Source: Carpediemonas membranifera (taxonomy: Eukaryota; Fornicata). From it: a stretch of 64,000 nt of DNA. Positions 10,218-20,205 of the stretch are shown here, one piece after another. The notes beneath the pieces were generated by a model. The model was not told the DNA's origin and ran no database searches. It saw nothing but the letters and a program-made list of their open reading frames with translations. The stretch's first letter is position 1; every line of letters begins with the position of its first letter. The position numbers and the translations under genes are program-made. Location of the stretch: NCBI GenBank assembly GCA_019828565.1, contig JAHDYR010000012.1, forward strand, positions 1,798,001 to 1,862,000, read 5' to 3'.

Positions 10218-11261
10218 ATGGTCAGACATATCACTGCGAACGGCATCGGAAAGAGTGGCGTAGCATGTGTTGAAATGGCCCTGAAGCATCTTCTTGAACA
10301 GCCCGAGCGCTGCAGCGAGATGCTGCAGGAGAGCTCTTCCACGGTCAAGCAGGACCAAATCCTCGCCGTTCTTGGTCTTTCGAGCTCCAAGCCCTCTGCT
10401 AACTCCAAGTCCTCCGGCACATCCAACGTCCTGCCCATAGATCTGGCCTACTACCTCTACATGATGCGTGTTCCGGCCATCATGACCTCTGCCGTCCTCG
10501 GCGCCCCCATCGAGGCCGAGGAGGCTGATGCTGCACGTGCCAACAAGCTCTTCCGCATCGCCCCCTCCAAGTACTTCCCAGTTACACGCCGATTCGTCGC
10601 CGTGAGCGAGCTGAAGGCAATCCTTGCCCACGGGCACCAGATCATCGCCCACCTCGACTCTAGATTCATCCGCTACGTCCGTGAGGGCGAGCTCCTCTCC
10701 GTTGACGACGCCTTCGACGCCCCCCCGCTGCTGAGCAGCGCCGACCCGCTCCCCATTACCCTCCGCCAGCTGGACCCCACCCCCGAGGGTTTCGACCCCT
10801 CTGACGTCGCAGACATGACCTCTCCCTTCATCGACGACGTTGGCGGTGACATCAAGCCGACGTACACGGCGTGGTGGCGCGGCATGGGCGATGAGCAGAC
10901 CGCCGACACCATCACCGGCGGCGACGGCTTCCTGGGCGACGAGGAGTCGATCGACTCTGGTTTCATTTATGAGTCCGCGCTGCCCTTTGCACTCCCCTTC
11001 AGCGCCTGCGGTCTCGAGCAGTCGACTCGCCCTGCCTTGACTGATGTCACGCGCTGGTTCAAGAAGAAGGTCGGCCAGTTCCAGTCGCGGTACGTGCTAC
11101 TGTCGAGCTGGCACTCGACGACACAGTGCTTTGTCGTGTACGATCCGGAGCTCCCCAACGGGCCGCTGCTGATGCGGGTCGAGGCGTTCGAGACGGCACG
11201 GAGGCGGCCAGAGACGCAGGACGCTCTCATCGTCGTCCTGAACCAGGAGATGCGGAAGTAG
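10218..11261 (+). CDS. Hypothetical protein, 347 aa
   Basis: Uninterrupted frame from ATG 10218 with strong GC3 bias. The N-terminal 170 residues are mostly helical (VEMALKHLLEQPERCSEML; PIDLAYYLYMMRVPAIM). An acidic linker around 175-260 contains YTAWWRGMGDEQ. The C-terminal 80 residues look like a beta-rich domain (VGQFQSRYVLLSSWHSTTQ and LMRVEAFETARR). There is no signal peptide or membrane segment. I do not recognise the family. The stop is 30 bp from a convergent exon on the other strand. Confidence 0.8.
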   Translation: MVRHITANGIGKSGVACVEMALKHLLEQPERCSEMLQESSSTVKQDQILAVLGLSSSKPSANSKSSGTSNVLPIDLAYYLYMMRVPAIMTSAVLGAPIEAEEADAARANKLFRIAPSKYFPVTRRFVAVSELKAILAHGHQIIAHLDSRFIRYVREGELLSVDDAFDAPPLLSSADPLPITLRQLDPTPEGFDPSDVADMTSPFIDDVGGDIKPTYTAWWRGMGDEQTADTITGGDGFLGDEESIDSGFIYESALPFALPFSACGLEQSTRPALTDVTRWFKKKVGQFQSRYVLLSSWHSTTQCFVVYDPELPNGPLLMRVEAFETARRRPETQDALIVVLNQEMRK

Positions 11262-11291
11262 GTGTAAAGTGTGTTTCAGGGTAGAGCTCTG

Positions 11292-11447
11292 TCAGATGAG
11301 GTCGGCAAAGGCTGTAGCAAGGATCAAGGAGGTTCGGCGGTAGAAACGGGTGTTGTTCTTGTGGATGAATGCGCGTACGTCAACGACTTTGTTCTTCTTC
11401 TGCTCGAGGCGTTGGAAGGCAATCAAATCGGCGGGAGTCAGAGGGAA
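11292..11447 (-). CDS. Probable terminal exon, unknown protein
   Basis: The minus-strand frame is open for 51 codons and reads like real protein (PADLIAFQRLEQKKNKVVDV, then FYRRTSLILATAFADLI and stop). It is preceded by a pyrimidine-rich CCCCTTTGTTAG, a plausible 3' splice site. I could not find an upstream exon with matching phase; a Ser-rich frame at 11702-11932 (minus) is the nearest candidate but its phase does not fit. Tail-to-tail with the gene ending at 11261. Confidence 0.45.
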   Translation of the reverse strand, partial: FPLTPADLIAFQRLEQKKNKVVDVRAFIHKNNTRFYRRTSLILATAFADLI

Positions 11448-12169
11448 CTAACAAAGGGGTTTAGTGGTGGTGCGGTGGACTCAGGGGCTGTCCCGCTCCT
11501 CGCGGTCAGCCCCGTCATCCCTCTCTAAAAATAGGTCTTATTATCGTGCGTTCAGCAGCGTGAACGACTCCGCCGATTCGATTGCGACCAATCTTCTCCG
11601 AAGATTGGGGCCGAACAATAGAGCTAAGTCCCGGACCCGACGACCAGGGGACAGGGCCAGCAGGACGCCATTGTCTGGGCAGCTGGCTGCCAGTAAGTAC
11701 CTTACCGGTCGGCTTCGCACACACCCATCCAGGCCCTACGGAGGCGGCCATTACGTTCGGCCCGAGACTCCCGGTCCGAGTCCGACGAAGATGAGGAAGA
11801 CGACGAGGAATCAGGGCCCTGCTTGGGGGGCCACAGGGAAACCTTCATTGGAGGCCAAGAAAATCTTAGCATCCAGGCGCCATTCTTTGATCGAAACGGG
11901 CGATAAGTTATCGCTAGTGAGCTTTGAAACATTCGTATTCACTTTCACGTTCATTCGAAGGGAAATCCAGAGTGATCACTGTGGTGAATCCTTGTGCTTT
12001 TATACTGCGAATTCAATATTTTTCAATATAACTCAACATCATAACAGAGGGGCAGCGCAAGGTCGCGCGCCAGCCCACTCAGTGTCTCTGCCCTGTTGAG
12101 GAAGTTGCCCATGGTGTCATGACACAGGCTGAACTGTTCCGTCCTGAGCGCGCGCCGGGGTGATTCACC
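11448..12169. other. No supported gene
   Basis: Several frames of 60-210 codons occur on both strands but are low-complexity (runs of Ser, Arg, Pro) and overlap one another. The region may hold 5' exons of the minus-strand gene ending at 11292. Nothing else recognised. Confidence 0.35.
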
Positions 12170-12287
12170 TGAAGAATCAAACTGTTTATTGTCAGATTTG
12201 ACCATTTACTATGCCGTGAGGTATAGTAAATGGCCTGACGTATTTAACCATAGGTAAATACCATGGAATATTTAATGTCCCATGTCA
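12170..12287 (-). repeat. LTR remnant with polypurine tract
   Basis: Read on the minus strand it starts TGACATGG and ends TTCTTCA, preceded (12288-12298) by a purine run ending GGTAG, exactly the PPT-TG junction seen at the intact Ty3 elements here. The part before the PPT (GGTGGGTTTTTCTCTCTG) resembles the same position of Gyp2. A near-perfect hairpin lies at about 12201-12232 (CCATTTACTAT and its complement). This is therefore the 3' end of a Gyp2-like element without its body. Confidence 0.6.
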
Positions 12288-12444
12288 CTACCCCCCTTGA
12301 CAGAGAGAAAAACCCACCTTGCAAAGGAAGGGAAAAGAAGGTGTTCCGGATCTTTCTGTGTTTGAATTATTGTTGCCCAAAGTTAAAATGACCTAACCTT
12401 CTTGCGCACTTTTAGCACTTTCTGAGCAGCTGAACTAGTAGCCA

Positions 12445-12949
12445 ATGCCGTGCAGTGTCTGCAAGCGCAATGGTCACAACCGCACATCGTGCCCGTTTAG
12501 ACACCTGATTGAGCGTTCTGATGACAGGACACTCCTCTCCGTCATGCAGGACTTGGTTGAACGGAATGCGATCGCAAAGGAACTGCCTGTGGAGCGAGTG
12601 GCTTCATGGGCAGTTCAAGTACTGAATGGTAACAGCTTCACATCTTTCTCTTTACACAGGAACCGCCTCTTTCGATGATCCGCCCACCGGACTTTGCTCT
12701 CCGGCCAGTCCGCAGTATGTGGCCACCGACCGCCAGAGGGAGCGAGATATAGGCGTCCAGCAAGCACGCCCGCATCAAGATTACTTGTCTGTTCCAGTCC
12801 CGGCCGCCAGACTGATGGAGGTCTACACTCTCCTTGCGTCAGCTCCACCCCAGGAGACAGTGGCTGCAACACCATCTATCAGCCAGTCTCTTGGCCCTCC
12901 GAGAGCCTCTTCCCAGACGAATAAACACTTGTTCCTGATGATCTNATGA
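12445..12949 (+). CDS. Zinc-knuckle protein, two exons
   Basis: Exon 1 (12445-12628) opens with a CCHC knuckle, CSVCKRNGHNRTSCP, followed by a helical segment. A 31 bp intron (12629-12659, GTAACA...ACACAG) returns the frame in phase to a Pro/Ser-rich exon 2 ending at the TGA at 12947-12949, or one codon earlier depending on the ambiguous base N at 12945. About 157 residues. CCHC knuckles bind single-stranded nucleic acid and occur in gag proteins and in RNA-processing factors. There is no capsid or protease domain, so the role is unassigned. Confidence 0.6.
12629..12659 (+). other. Very short intron (31 bp)
   Basis: GTAACAGCTTC to TTTACACAG with a pyrimidine tract. Exon 1 ends in phase 1 and exon 2 supplies the two missing bases. 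Inferred from frame continuity. Confidence 0.6.
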
Positions 12950-13068
12950 TTGGGCTGAAAGTGGGCATGCATAACGACATCTTAGGGGTGCATGCATGCG
13001 TCACATCGCGAGTCATTCAAAGGGCTCGGGGGCGCGGACTGCCCAGTGTAAGGTAGGGAAAATCACAT

Positions 13069-14378
13069 TTATTCAAAGTCATCAACGAATTCAGACTCGG
13101 AATGATCAGGATTCGTCGGCTGGGCATCTTTCGTGCACAACTCGTCGAGAAGTGGCAGACGGTCTGAGTCGATGTGCCACTTGCGTGTGTGGTACGACGT
13201 ATTGTTCATCCGTTTCCAAGCACGAGTTTGGTCGGCCCAAAGACGTGAACAAGTCTTCGGTTTCTTGCCGGGCAAGTAGACTCGGCGGGTGGTGCAGCAT
13301 GTCGCGTCTCTCTTTGTTGAGAGGACCTTCTTCCCACACAGAAGGCAGATGCGATCACCATCGATTCTCTCTGGGGTGTTGATCCTGATTTTTTCCGCAA
13401 TGCTGGCCACCTGCTTGGTACATACTGAGACAGTCTGAATCTCAGTTGTCAGATCATTCTCGCTGGGTTGAGGGAGGGGGTTTGGGGGGACAGGAGAGGT
13501 GGCGCTGACAACAATCGAATCTTCGAATGCTTTTAGCATGTTGTCGTCGTCCTGCGCTGCGATATAAGGCAGTATCTGCTCGAGGGTGTAAGTTTGGGTT
13601 GCATTTCCGCACAACTCAAAGTCATCGGCCTTATTATCACTTCCTAATACAAGGTACAAAATTGGCTAATTTATGCTCGCCGCGTAATTTATGGTGAGAT
13701 TAGCGATACATACGTTTAATAAACCGAACATAAGCCCTAGGTGTGATCTGGACTTGGCGAGTCTTGCGCGCAAGAGATCGAGTGCTGTTGTGCAGCTCTT
13801 CAGCGGAGTTCCCGGAGATATGACTAAATTTGCCCAAGTTTTTCTGCGTTTTGTGGCTATCCTTGCATGGATACCATCTCATGGTAAGCTCTACACGTCC
13901 ATATGCTTCTACACGTACCATTTTGAACTGTGTCTTCCGAGTTTTCATTAAGTCATCATCATCCACAGTGATGGACAAGTCTTTCTTGTTCATAGGATTC
14001 ATTGCTGGATTGGAATCGAATATATTCGCTGCTGCTTCGTAGATTAAGTCGTATATGTCTGCATTTGGCACTTCAATGTCGAACTTCATCGGTCTCACTT
14101 TAAAATGCTCACACCTAGTTAGTTTGGGTGGCCCCGTCAGCGCTTTGTTCTTTGTTTCTTTCTTCTCGGCGCGCTTCTCGACGGCAAGGGTAGTGGCGTC
14201 CTTGGACTGCTCAGAGCACAGGGCCTCAAGGAAAGATGCGGGGGTGGGATCGTCGGCGTGTACGAGCGCGCGCATCACGACTGCGACATCACGTGATGCG
14301 ATTTTGTCACAGATAAGTAACATCATCTCTCTCCTCTGGCGCTGATCGAACTCGTCGGGGATCAGCTCTGCGAGGAAA
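13069..14378 (-). CDS. Unknown two-exon protein with Cys cluster
   Basis: Exon a runs 14378 to 13714 and exon b 13643 to 13069, separated by a 70 bp intron (13713-13644, GTATGT...TATTAG) that preserves frame. About 410 residues: a helical N-terminal part (MMLLICDKIASRDVAVVMRA), a mixed middle (KLTRCEHFKVRPMKFDIEV), and a C-terminal Cys/His cluster with CLLCGKK, then CC and C about 15-30 residues on, ending acidic. The first codons lie directly after TTCCTCGCAG, a good 3' splice site, so an upstream exon is expected. A phase-compatible candidate is the minus-strand coding stretch ending near 30085, now 15.7 kb away across inserted elements. Family not recognised. Confidence 0.55.
13644..13713 (-). 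other. Intron (70 bp)
   Basis: Minus strand GTATGTATCGCTAATC at the donor side with TTGTATTAG at the acceptor. A phase-1 split codon is restored on joining. A CTAAT-like branch motif lies near the donor. Confidence 0.7.
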
Positions 14379-14387
14379 CTTCACTCG

Positions 14388-14889
14388 GTGCGGGACAGAG
14401 TTTATCCACCAGAGATGATTGCTTACATCAACGATGTGCGAAAGAGAGGAACATCAATCATGCATATGGTTCATAAGTGCCAAGAGATCTGGCATCAAGG
14501 CTATTGGAACAACATCGCCAAACATTTGCGAGAACACGGAGAGAATAGCAAGGATACAAAGCGGAAGAGTGCTCCACAATACCGAGCTGATGAGGTACGA
14601 GAGTACCTGAAGAAGCTTCTGCCGCAGACCGACTTCTTTATCGATAAACTAGTTGAGATGATCGCCACACAGTTTGGCAGGCGCTATACACGAGCTAGGG
14701 TCTGTCAACTCATCCGTGAAACAAACATCACGCAGAAGAAGGCCGATACCCTTTGGGCCCTCGCCAGTCACGAGCAAATGCACCAGTTCATGGTGGTCTG
14801 CCATAGGATAACCTCTCTCGCTCCTCCGGAAGACGTGTATTGGATGGACGAAACACATGTAGACCCTCGCAATACGTGGAGACGCCGAG
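14388..14889 (+). pseudogene. Tc1/mariner-like transposase, piece 1
   Basis: Open from GTG 14388 (first ATG 14416). It encodes an N-terminal helical DNA-binding part (AYINDVRKRGTSIMHMVHKC), a second winged-helix-like part with RYTRARVCQLIRETN, and the first catalytic block YWMDETHVDPRNTWRRR. The Asp-Glu in MDET is the first acidic residue of the DDE triad of the IS630/Tc1/mariner superfamily. The coding match stops exactly after the 21 bp word at 14869-14889, which reappears at 30564-30584, where the transposase resumes. The gene is split by a 15.7 kb insert. Confidence 0.75.
14869..14889. repeat. Target-site duplication, left copy (21 bp)
   Basis: The word starting GCAATACGTGGAGACG is identical to 30564-30584. 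The two copies bound the insert 14890-30563 and each reads in the transposase frame (residues RNTWRRR). Confidence 0.85.
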
Positions 14890-15873
14890 AAATAAATAAA
14901 ATAAATTTAACGTATCCTGTACACCTGTGTAAATCAGGGAATTACCAGTTTGCACCACCCCATGTCCCCGGGAACGCCTTAGCGTGTTGACTTCCCTTCG
15001 TGAGCGAGCCTGATACTACGTTGGGGGCGTTAGCACCATCACCGTCAGGGTCCAGCTGGTAAGGCTGGGTAGTCCCTTGCATGTTGACCTATCAACTGGC
15101 TGGCCCGATACCCCCAAAGTCGGGATAACCCAGGTCTTACTCTTGGGGGTCCTTCGGGCCCCCGTTCTGCCTGGCACCCGCAAGGCCTTGCCCTGCACAC
15201 CCGCCACCGGGGCCTTCTGCTCGGTTTCCCCTACAGGGCTCCTCTCAGGGATATGTTCTCCATACCATTCGACCCAGTTTGCAATTTTTCAGGCACCCGC
15301 CGAAGCGGTTTCGGGCTTGGCGTTTGCCGTACCACGCAATTGGGCCAGTTATGAAACCCACCGATCATCGCTGGGTAGCTATATGATTCACGGCTGCGTT
15401 CGGGCTCTTCCACACTTTCCGTTCCGGCATGGATCCCCTCCTCAAGGATTTGTTCCCTATAGGGCTTCTTCCTAGCTTCCGGCTGGTTCCAAGTTTTGGG
15501 TGCCGGGCCGTTCGGCGCAGCTCTGATTTGGTCCAGGTGCCGCCCAGGTGGTATTATTGCCTTATGGTTACCCTCCTGTTTGGCTGCTGCGCCCCGATAC
15601 CTCGCACGTACGTGTATACATGTGCATACGTGCCCCGCCCTATGGCTCTGGGTTATTTCTTATACGTGTGAAGAGTGTGCCGGTTCTGCCGGCTGAATGT
15701 TGTCTACGTTCCCAGTATGGGTGAGCGTTTGTGTGTTAGCGAGATTAGTGTTCGGGGTTGAGTCCCCCTTCCGCGGCTGGGTGCTACCGGGATACGTGGG
15801 GCTTGCGTCCCCCGCTGATCCCAGGAGCGCTCCGCTTCGGTTGAGGCGGGGGGTTGGGTCCCAGTTTGACCCT
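14890..15873 (-). other. LINE 3' region and tail
   Basis: No coding frame is convincing. Many short GC-rich inverted repeats occur (for example around 15105-15175 and 15300-15330). The terminal 25 bp beside the left target copy is an AATAAATAAAATAAATTT run, i.e. a T-rich 3' tail in the LINE direction. The motif at 15783-15838 resembles part of repeats R1 and R2. The Gyp1 target CCCT closes the block. Confidence 0.5.
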
Positions 15874-15998
15874 TGTGGCAGTGTGCCAATCAAATATTTT
15901 ATTTGATTGGCGATTCGATCCGCCATTCCGGTCGACACTGTTGTGTCGACTTCTCTTTGACTAAAGCACCAAGTTGTTTTTCCGTCCTCTCGAGCACA
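15874..15998 (+). repeat. Gyp1 5' LTR (125 bp)
   Basis: Starts TGTGGCAGTG and ends CGAGCACA; identical to 20206-20330. It contains a perfect 12 bp stem with a 3-base loop at 15885-15911 and a GTCGACAC/GTGTCGAC stem further on. There is no obvious TATA box apart from the AT-rich hairpin. Confidence 0.95.
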
Positions 15999-16008
15999 GT
16001 ATTAATAC
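15999..16008. other. Palindromic decamer at the primer-binding position
   Basis: GTATTAATAC, a perfect palindrome, immediately follows the 5' LTR. The canonical PBS would begin TGG, complementary to a tRNA CCA end; none is present. The same decamer follows the 5' LTR of Gyp2. Confidence 0.85.
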
Positions 16009-16016
16009 TCTCCATC

Positions 16017-17531
16017 ATGGTGTTGCCTACTCCCATAGAGCAGCCCAGTATCCCCTTGGCCGGTCTTTCCGCCGACTCCTGGCGGGCCGCCAAACGCTCA
16101 TTCAGAAAGTTCCAGGTATACTACCCCGAGGCCAAGATCTCCCTGTTTTTAGACGACGACCTCTACAACGCCCTCGAGCTCCAGTTCGATGCCGATCTGG
16201 ACACGCTCACTGACGAAGAGGTGGGTCACCTCATCGAGCGTCTGATCGCTCCAAGAGACCTACTCTCACTCAAGGAACGTCTCGATAAGATTGTCTGTGC
16301 CGTGGACGCAACGCACAAGAAGTCTAGAATCGTTCTAGTCCGAGACTATATCCACCGCTTCAACGAGGTTTTTAACCTGCACACCGTACTACAACGTGAT
16401 GACGACAACGACTCCGACTCCGAATCCGACAGCAGCTCCGACAGCGACTACGAAGAAGCAGCCATCGTCCCTGTAAGGCACGTCGACGGTGATGCCCCTG
16501 ATGACGACGATCCCGATCCTCAATCCCCCTCAGGCTTTCTGAAAGACTGTATGAGGATCTTCACCGACAACCTACGTCCGAAGCCCTTCAAGGAGGTCAT
16601 GAAGTTCAAGAAGGCTGAACGCAAGCCCACCGCCATGGATGATCTCCAGCGCCTTGCCCTCCGCGTTGCCAAACGCGACGACAACGCCCGCGAGGAGGCT
16701 CTCCGCTACGGCTACTACGCCCAGAGCTCCACTCCAGCCAACAATAACGGCAACACCGGGCCCTCGGGTGACAACACCCGGCAGCCGGCACGCCCCTGTC
16801 GCCACTGTCAGGGCAACCACTTCGACCGAGATTGCCCCTCTCGTCAGTCACGTGGTCCCCAGACACAGGTCAACTTCGCGAAAAGCCGCGGAGCCGACGC
16901 CCTTAAGGTGCCCGCCTCATGCGGCACGTCCCACTTCCAAGCCATCATTGACACGGGCGCAGCAATCTCATGCACGAGTGATCGTTACGCAAAGATATGG
17001 CAGCTCCCCCGCACCAGCATCGACCCCGTGTCGGTCACTCTCGCCGACGGCAGCTCAATCACCGTCAATCAGGCCGTAGATGCGCCCATCCTCTTCACAG
17101 GCCTCGCCGGATTCCCTGTCGCTGTCTCCGTCCGTTTCATCATCCTCCCTGGCCGCCAGTGTCCTCTAATCGGGTGCGACACTCTCAGAGACCTCGGCGT
17201 TCTCACTTCAGACGGCCTATCGCTTGGGCTCACACACTCTACGCCAGCGGCTGACGACGTCGTCCTCCCAGTGTTCTCGGTGTCCGGATCAAGGCTACAG
17301 TCAGCCCTTGCAGACTACCGCTCGGGCTGGCAGTCAGTCCAAATACCCTCGGACGAGCTCCGCTCTCGCGTCGTGCCACTTCTGCGAGAGTTCTCAGACA
17401 TCTTCGAGCCGCTCGGTCCTGAACCGGCCAACGTTCCCCCATGGTCTTGCACGTCAAGGACGATACCCTCGTGCAGATTAAGCCGCGCCGCCTCTCGCCT
17501 GATAACAGGAAGAAGACGAAGGAGATCGTAG
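16017..17531 (+). CDS. Gyp1 gag-protease
   Basis: From ATG 16017, about 504 codons. The N-terminal 300 residues are gag: a helical capsid-like part, then an acidic Asp/Ser run (DDDNDSDSESDSSSDSDYEE). A zinc knuckle CRHCQGNHFDRDC has one residue fewer than usual (CX2CX3HX4C). The aspartic protease active site is AIIDTGAAISCTS. Gag packages the RNA into virus-like particles and protease matures Gag-Pol. The frame leaves the protein after ANVPP at a run of five C, where RT continues in the -1 frame. Confidence 0.88.
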   Translation: MVLPTPIEQPSIPLAGLSADSWRAAKRSFRKFQVYYPEAKISLFLDDDLYNALELQFDADLDTLTDEEVGHLIERLIAPRDLLSLKERLDKIVCAVDATHKKSRIVLVRDYIHRFNEVFNLHTVLQRDDDNDSDSESDSSSDSDYEEAAIVPVRHVDGDAPDDDDPDPQSPSGFLKDCMRIFTDNLRPKPFKEVMKFKKAERKPTAMDDLQRLALRVAKRDDNAREEALRYGYYAQSSTPANNNGNTGPSGDNTRQPARPCRHCQGNHFDRDCPSRQSRGPQTQVNFAKSRGADALKVPASCGTSHFQAIIDTGAAISCTSDRYAKIWQLPRTSIDPVSVTLADGSSITVNQAVDAPILFTGLAGFPVAVSVRFIILPGRQCPLIGCDTLRDLGVLTSDGLSLGLTHSTPAADDVVLPVFSVSGSRLQSALADYRSGWQSVQIPSDELRSRVVPLLREFSDIFEPLGPEPANVPPWSCTSRTIPSCRLSRAASRLITGRRRRRS

Positions 17532-18160
17532 CGGAGCTCGCCCAGAATGGCATCGTCACTCCCTCCAAAGGCCCTTTCGCCTCACCTATCGTCCTCGTCA
17601 AGCAGAAAGACAAGACACGCATGTGCGTCGACTACTCGGAGCTGAACAAGCACCTCGTGGAGGATCACTTCCCGCTACCTAACATCAGAGAGTTTCTGAT
17701 GTCCATGCGCGGCGCGAAGTGGTTCGCTGCTCTTGACCTCGTCAAGGGATATCACCAGCTTCCCCTCCACGAAGATTCACAAGCCCTCTCCGCCTTTGTC
17801 ACGCCAGACGACTACCTAAAGTACACCCGCGTCCCGTTCGGCCTTGCCTCGGCGCCCTCGTACTTCCAGCGTACCATCCAGGCTGTCATAGCACCCGCCA
17901 TTGCCACCGGCCGCTGCAAGGCGTACCTCGACGACATCCTCGAGGCCGCCCACTCAGATGACACGTTCATCGACGACCTGCGCACCATATTCATGGCCTT
18001 GCGGGAGCATAACCTCAAGCTCTCGCCCGCAAAATGCGTCATCGGCGCCTCCGAGGTCAGATCGGTCGGCTTTATCGTCGACCGAAATGGCATACATGTC
18101 GACCCCGACCGCATCCAGGCCATCGTCAGCCTCAGGCCCCCCGGGACCAGTCTGAGTTGA
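17438..18160 (+). CDS. Gyp1 reverse transcriptase segment
   Basis: Frame -1 relative to gag-protease, open from 17423. It shows the ordered RT blocks: PFASPIVLVKQKDKTRMCVD, FAALDLVKGYHQLPL, VPFGLASAPSYFQR and the catalytic YLDDIL, then the thumb with SEVRSVGFIVD. It ends after SLRPPG at a run of six C; a seventh C would join it to the RNase H-integrase frame. The polymerase copies the element RNA into cDNA in the particle. Confidence 0.88.
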   Translation, partial: PMVLHVKDDTLVQIKPRRLSPDNRKKTKEIVAELAQNGIVTPSKGPFASPIVLVKQKDKTRMCVDYSELNKHLVEDHFPLPNIREFLMSMRGAKWFAALDLVKGYHQLPLHEDSQALSAFVTPDDYLKYTRVPFGLASAPSYFQRTIQAVIAPAIATGRCKAYLDDILEAAHSDDTFIDDLRTIFMALREHNLKLSPAKCVIGASEVRSVGFIVDRNGIHVDPDRIQAIVSLRPPGTSLS

Positions 18161-19977
18161 AGTCAATCCTCGGAAAGATCAACTACATCGCACAGTTCCT
18201 GCCTGACGCCACCAAGTCACTCGCCACACTCAACCGGTCACTCAGAGCCGGCGAGTTCGTCTTCGGCGAGGAACAACTGACTGCTTTTGACGACATCAAG
18301 TCCCAGTTGGCGCTTCACATCAGCCTAACATACCCAGACCTCGATAGACCCTGGCACATTTACACCGACGCTTCATCACTTGGCGAAGGAGGCGTGCTAA
18401 TACAAGATGAGGAGGACGGTACTCGCTCAATTCTGGCCTGTTTCCAGAAGACCTACGACAAGACCATGTCGAATTGGTCAACATACGAACAAGAGTTGCA
18501 TGCCGTGATCTCTGTCCTCACCAACAAGGTCTTCGAACCCCTCTTCCAGATCAAGTCTGACCTACATGTCCACACCGACCATAGCAACCTCGTCCAACTC
18601 AGACGGAAGGCCCCGACTGTCAAAAAGCTTCTCCGCTGGGCCCTACGACTATCCGAGTTTCGCTTCACCATTCAGCACGTCCGTGGCGTCGACAACGTCA
18701 TTGCAGACGTCCTCTCCCGGATCCTCCCCGACGCGCCTGTAGTCAACGCTGTCGTCCAAGAGCCTCACTTCGACAAGTTCTCCGCCGTCCACAATGACGC
18801 GGTCGGACACTTCGGCGTCGACGAGTGCATTCGCCGTGTCAAAGCCGCCAAGACCACGTGGCCTGGCATGTACAAAGACATCAGACGCTGGATCAAGGCC
18901 TGCCCCCACTGCCAGCTGCATGCCCCTGCCAGAGAGTGCCCCATCGCGTATCACCCATCCTCCTCGGACGCTCCTTTCCACAGAGTTCAGGTCGACACTC
19001 TTGGGCCCCTACCCACCACGCCGTCGGGAAACTCCTACATCATCTCGATCGTGGACACCTTCTCCAGGTACATCAGACTGTTCCCAGCCACGTCCACTGA
19101 CGCCCTCGCGGCCGCTCGCGCACTTTATGCTTACTGCGGTGCCTACGGCGTACCTCGCGAGATCCAGTCCGACAACGGCTCGCAGTTCACAGCGAAGCTA
19201 ATAGATGAGCTTACATGCGCACTCTCGTTGAATCACCGCTTTTCCGCCCCTTACAGCCCACAGTCCAACGGCATTGTGGAAAGGTACAACTTCGAGATCG
19301 AAAAGATCATCAAGCCCGCTACGATGCAACCCTGGGACGAACATCTGCCCTCTGTCGAGCTTATCCTCAATTCCAAGCAGGTTTCGTCCACCAAGGCCTC
19401 TCCTCTGGACATCCTCTTCCCATTCACCGAAGGGAAGGCCGATCCTTCGCGCCTAAAGGCCGCCCGCGAAGCCCTCGCTCGCTACGCCGCCAAGAAGGCT
19501 GCAATTCCCACCAATGTGCCCCCCACGCACGAGCCCGGCTCTCTCGTACTCCTCCTTCGCCCGAAGTCCGCCAAGATCGAGGCAAACTGGCGCGGTCCGT
19601 TCAGATATCTGCGCCGCGGTGACCACACGTCGTCGTCGATCATCCAACACATCACGACCGATAAGACCATGGAAGTTTCCGACCGCCGCATCAAGGCCTG
19701 GACTGGCTCCACGGACCTCGACGAGCTCAAGACCCTAGTCGCCGAGCAAGAGGGGGAGTACGCCGTAGACCACATCGTCTCGGCCCGTCGTCCAGCGAGA
19801 TCGAAGACCATATACCTCCTAGTCCACTGGGCCGGGTGCGAGTCAGTAGAGGATTCGGAGGTCACGCTCAACGCTGAGACAGCCCAGATGGCCGCTCTCG
19901 ACGACTTTCTCAACGTCAGCCCTTCATGGAGACAGCCAGTCGAGGCCGCCTGCCGCCGCAATGGCTGGCAACTCTAA
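18148..19977 (+). CDS. Gyp1 RNase H, integrase and chromodomain
   Basis: It continues the polyprotein: connection and RNase H (WHIYTDASSLGEGGVL; TDHSNLVQL; GVDNVIADVLSR), integrase HHCC zinc-binding (VGHFGVDECIRR...CPHCQLH), core with DTLGPLP, QSDNGSQFTAK and SNGIVERYN giving a D,D-35-E-type triad, and near the end a chromodomain-like unit (EYAVDHIVSARR then YLLVHWAGCESVEDSE). Chromodomains in Ty3 integrases direct insertion to marked chromatin. The stop at 19975-19977 lies 228 bp before the 3' LTR. Confidence 0.9.
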   Translation, partial: QSELKSILGKINYIAQFLPDATKSLATLNRSLRAGEFVFGEEQLTAFDDIKSQLALHISLTYPDLDRPWHIYTDASSLGEGGVLIQDEEDGTRSILACFQKTYDKTMSNWSTYEQELHAVISVLTNKVFEPLFQIKSDLHVHTDHSNLVQLRRKAPTVKKLLRWALRLSEFRFTIQHVRGVDNVIADVLSRILPDAPVVNAVVQEPHFDKFSAVHNDAVGHFGVDECIRRVKAAKTTWPGMYKDIRRWIKACPHCQLHAPARECPIAYHPSSSDAPFHRVQVDTLGPLPTTPSGNSYIISIVDTFSRYIRLFPATSTDALAAARALYAYCGAYGVPREIQSDNGSQFTAKLIDELTCALSLNHRFSAPYSPQSNGIVERYNFEIEKIIKPATMQPWDEHLPSVELILNSKQVSSTKASPLDILFPFTEGKADPSRLKAAREALARYAAKKAAIPTNVPPTHEPGSLVLLLRPKSAKIEANWRGPFRYLRRGDHTSSSIIQHITTDKTMEVSDRRIKAWTGSTDLDELKTLVAEQEGEYAVDHIVSARRPARSKTIYLLVHWAGCESVEDSEVTLNAETAQMAALDDFLNVSPSWRQPVEAACRRNGWQL

Positions 19978-20205
19978 GCTACTGTCAAGGCAGGACATTG
20001 GTTCAGCGTCCTGCCCAAACAAATAAACGATCCGTGCTAGTACAAGTTGTCTCTACTCTCCCACCCGTCAGAGCCTTGAGGGAAGGTGTGCCCGGCCAAG
20101 ATGTCCGCCCGTGTCCTGCTGCAGGACCCGCTGTGCGCCTGTCGCCAGGCGGAAATGAGCTTTGACCGCTCTTGAAGGTCTCGGGCTCCGCCTCTGGGGA
20201 GGTAG

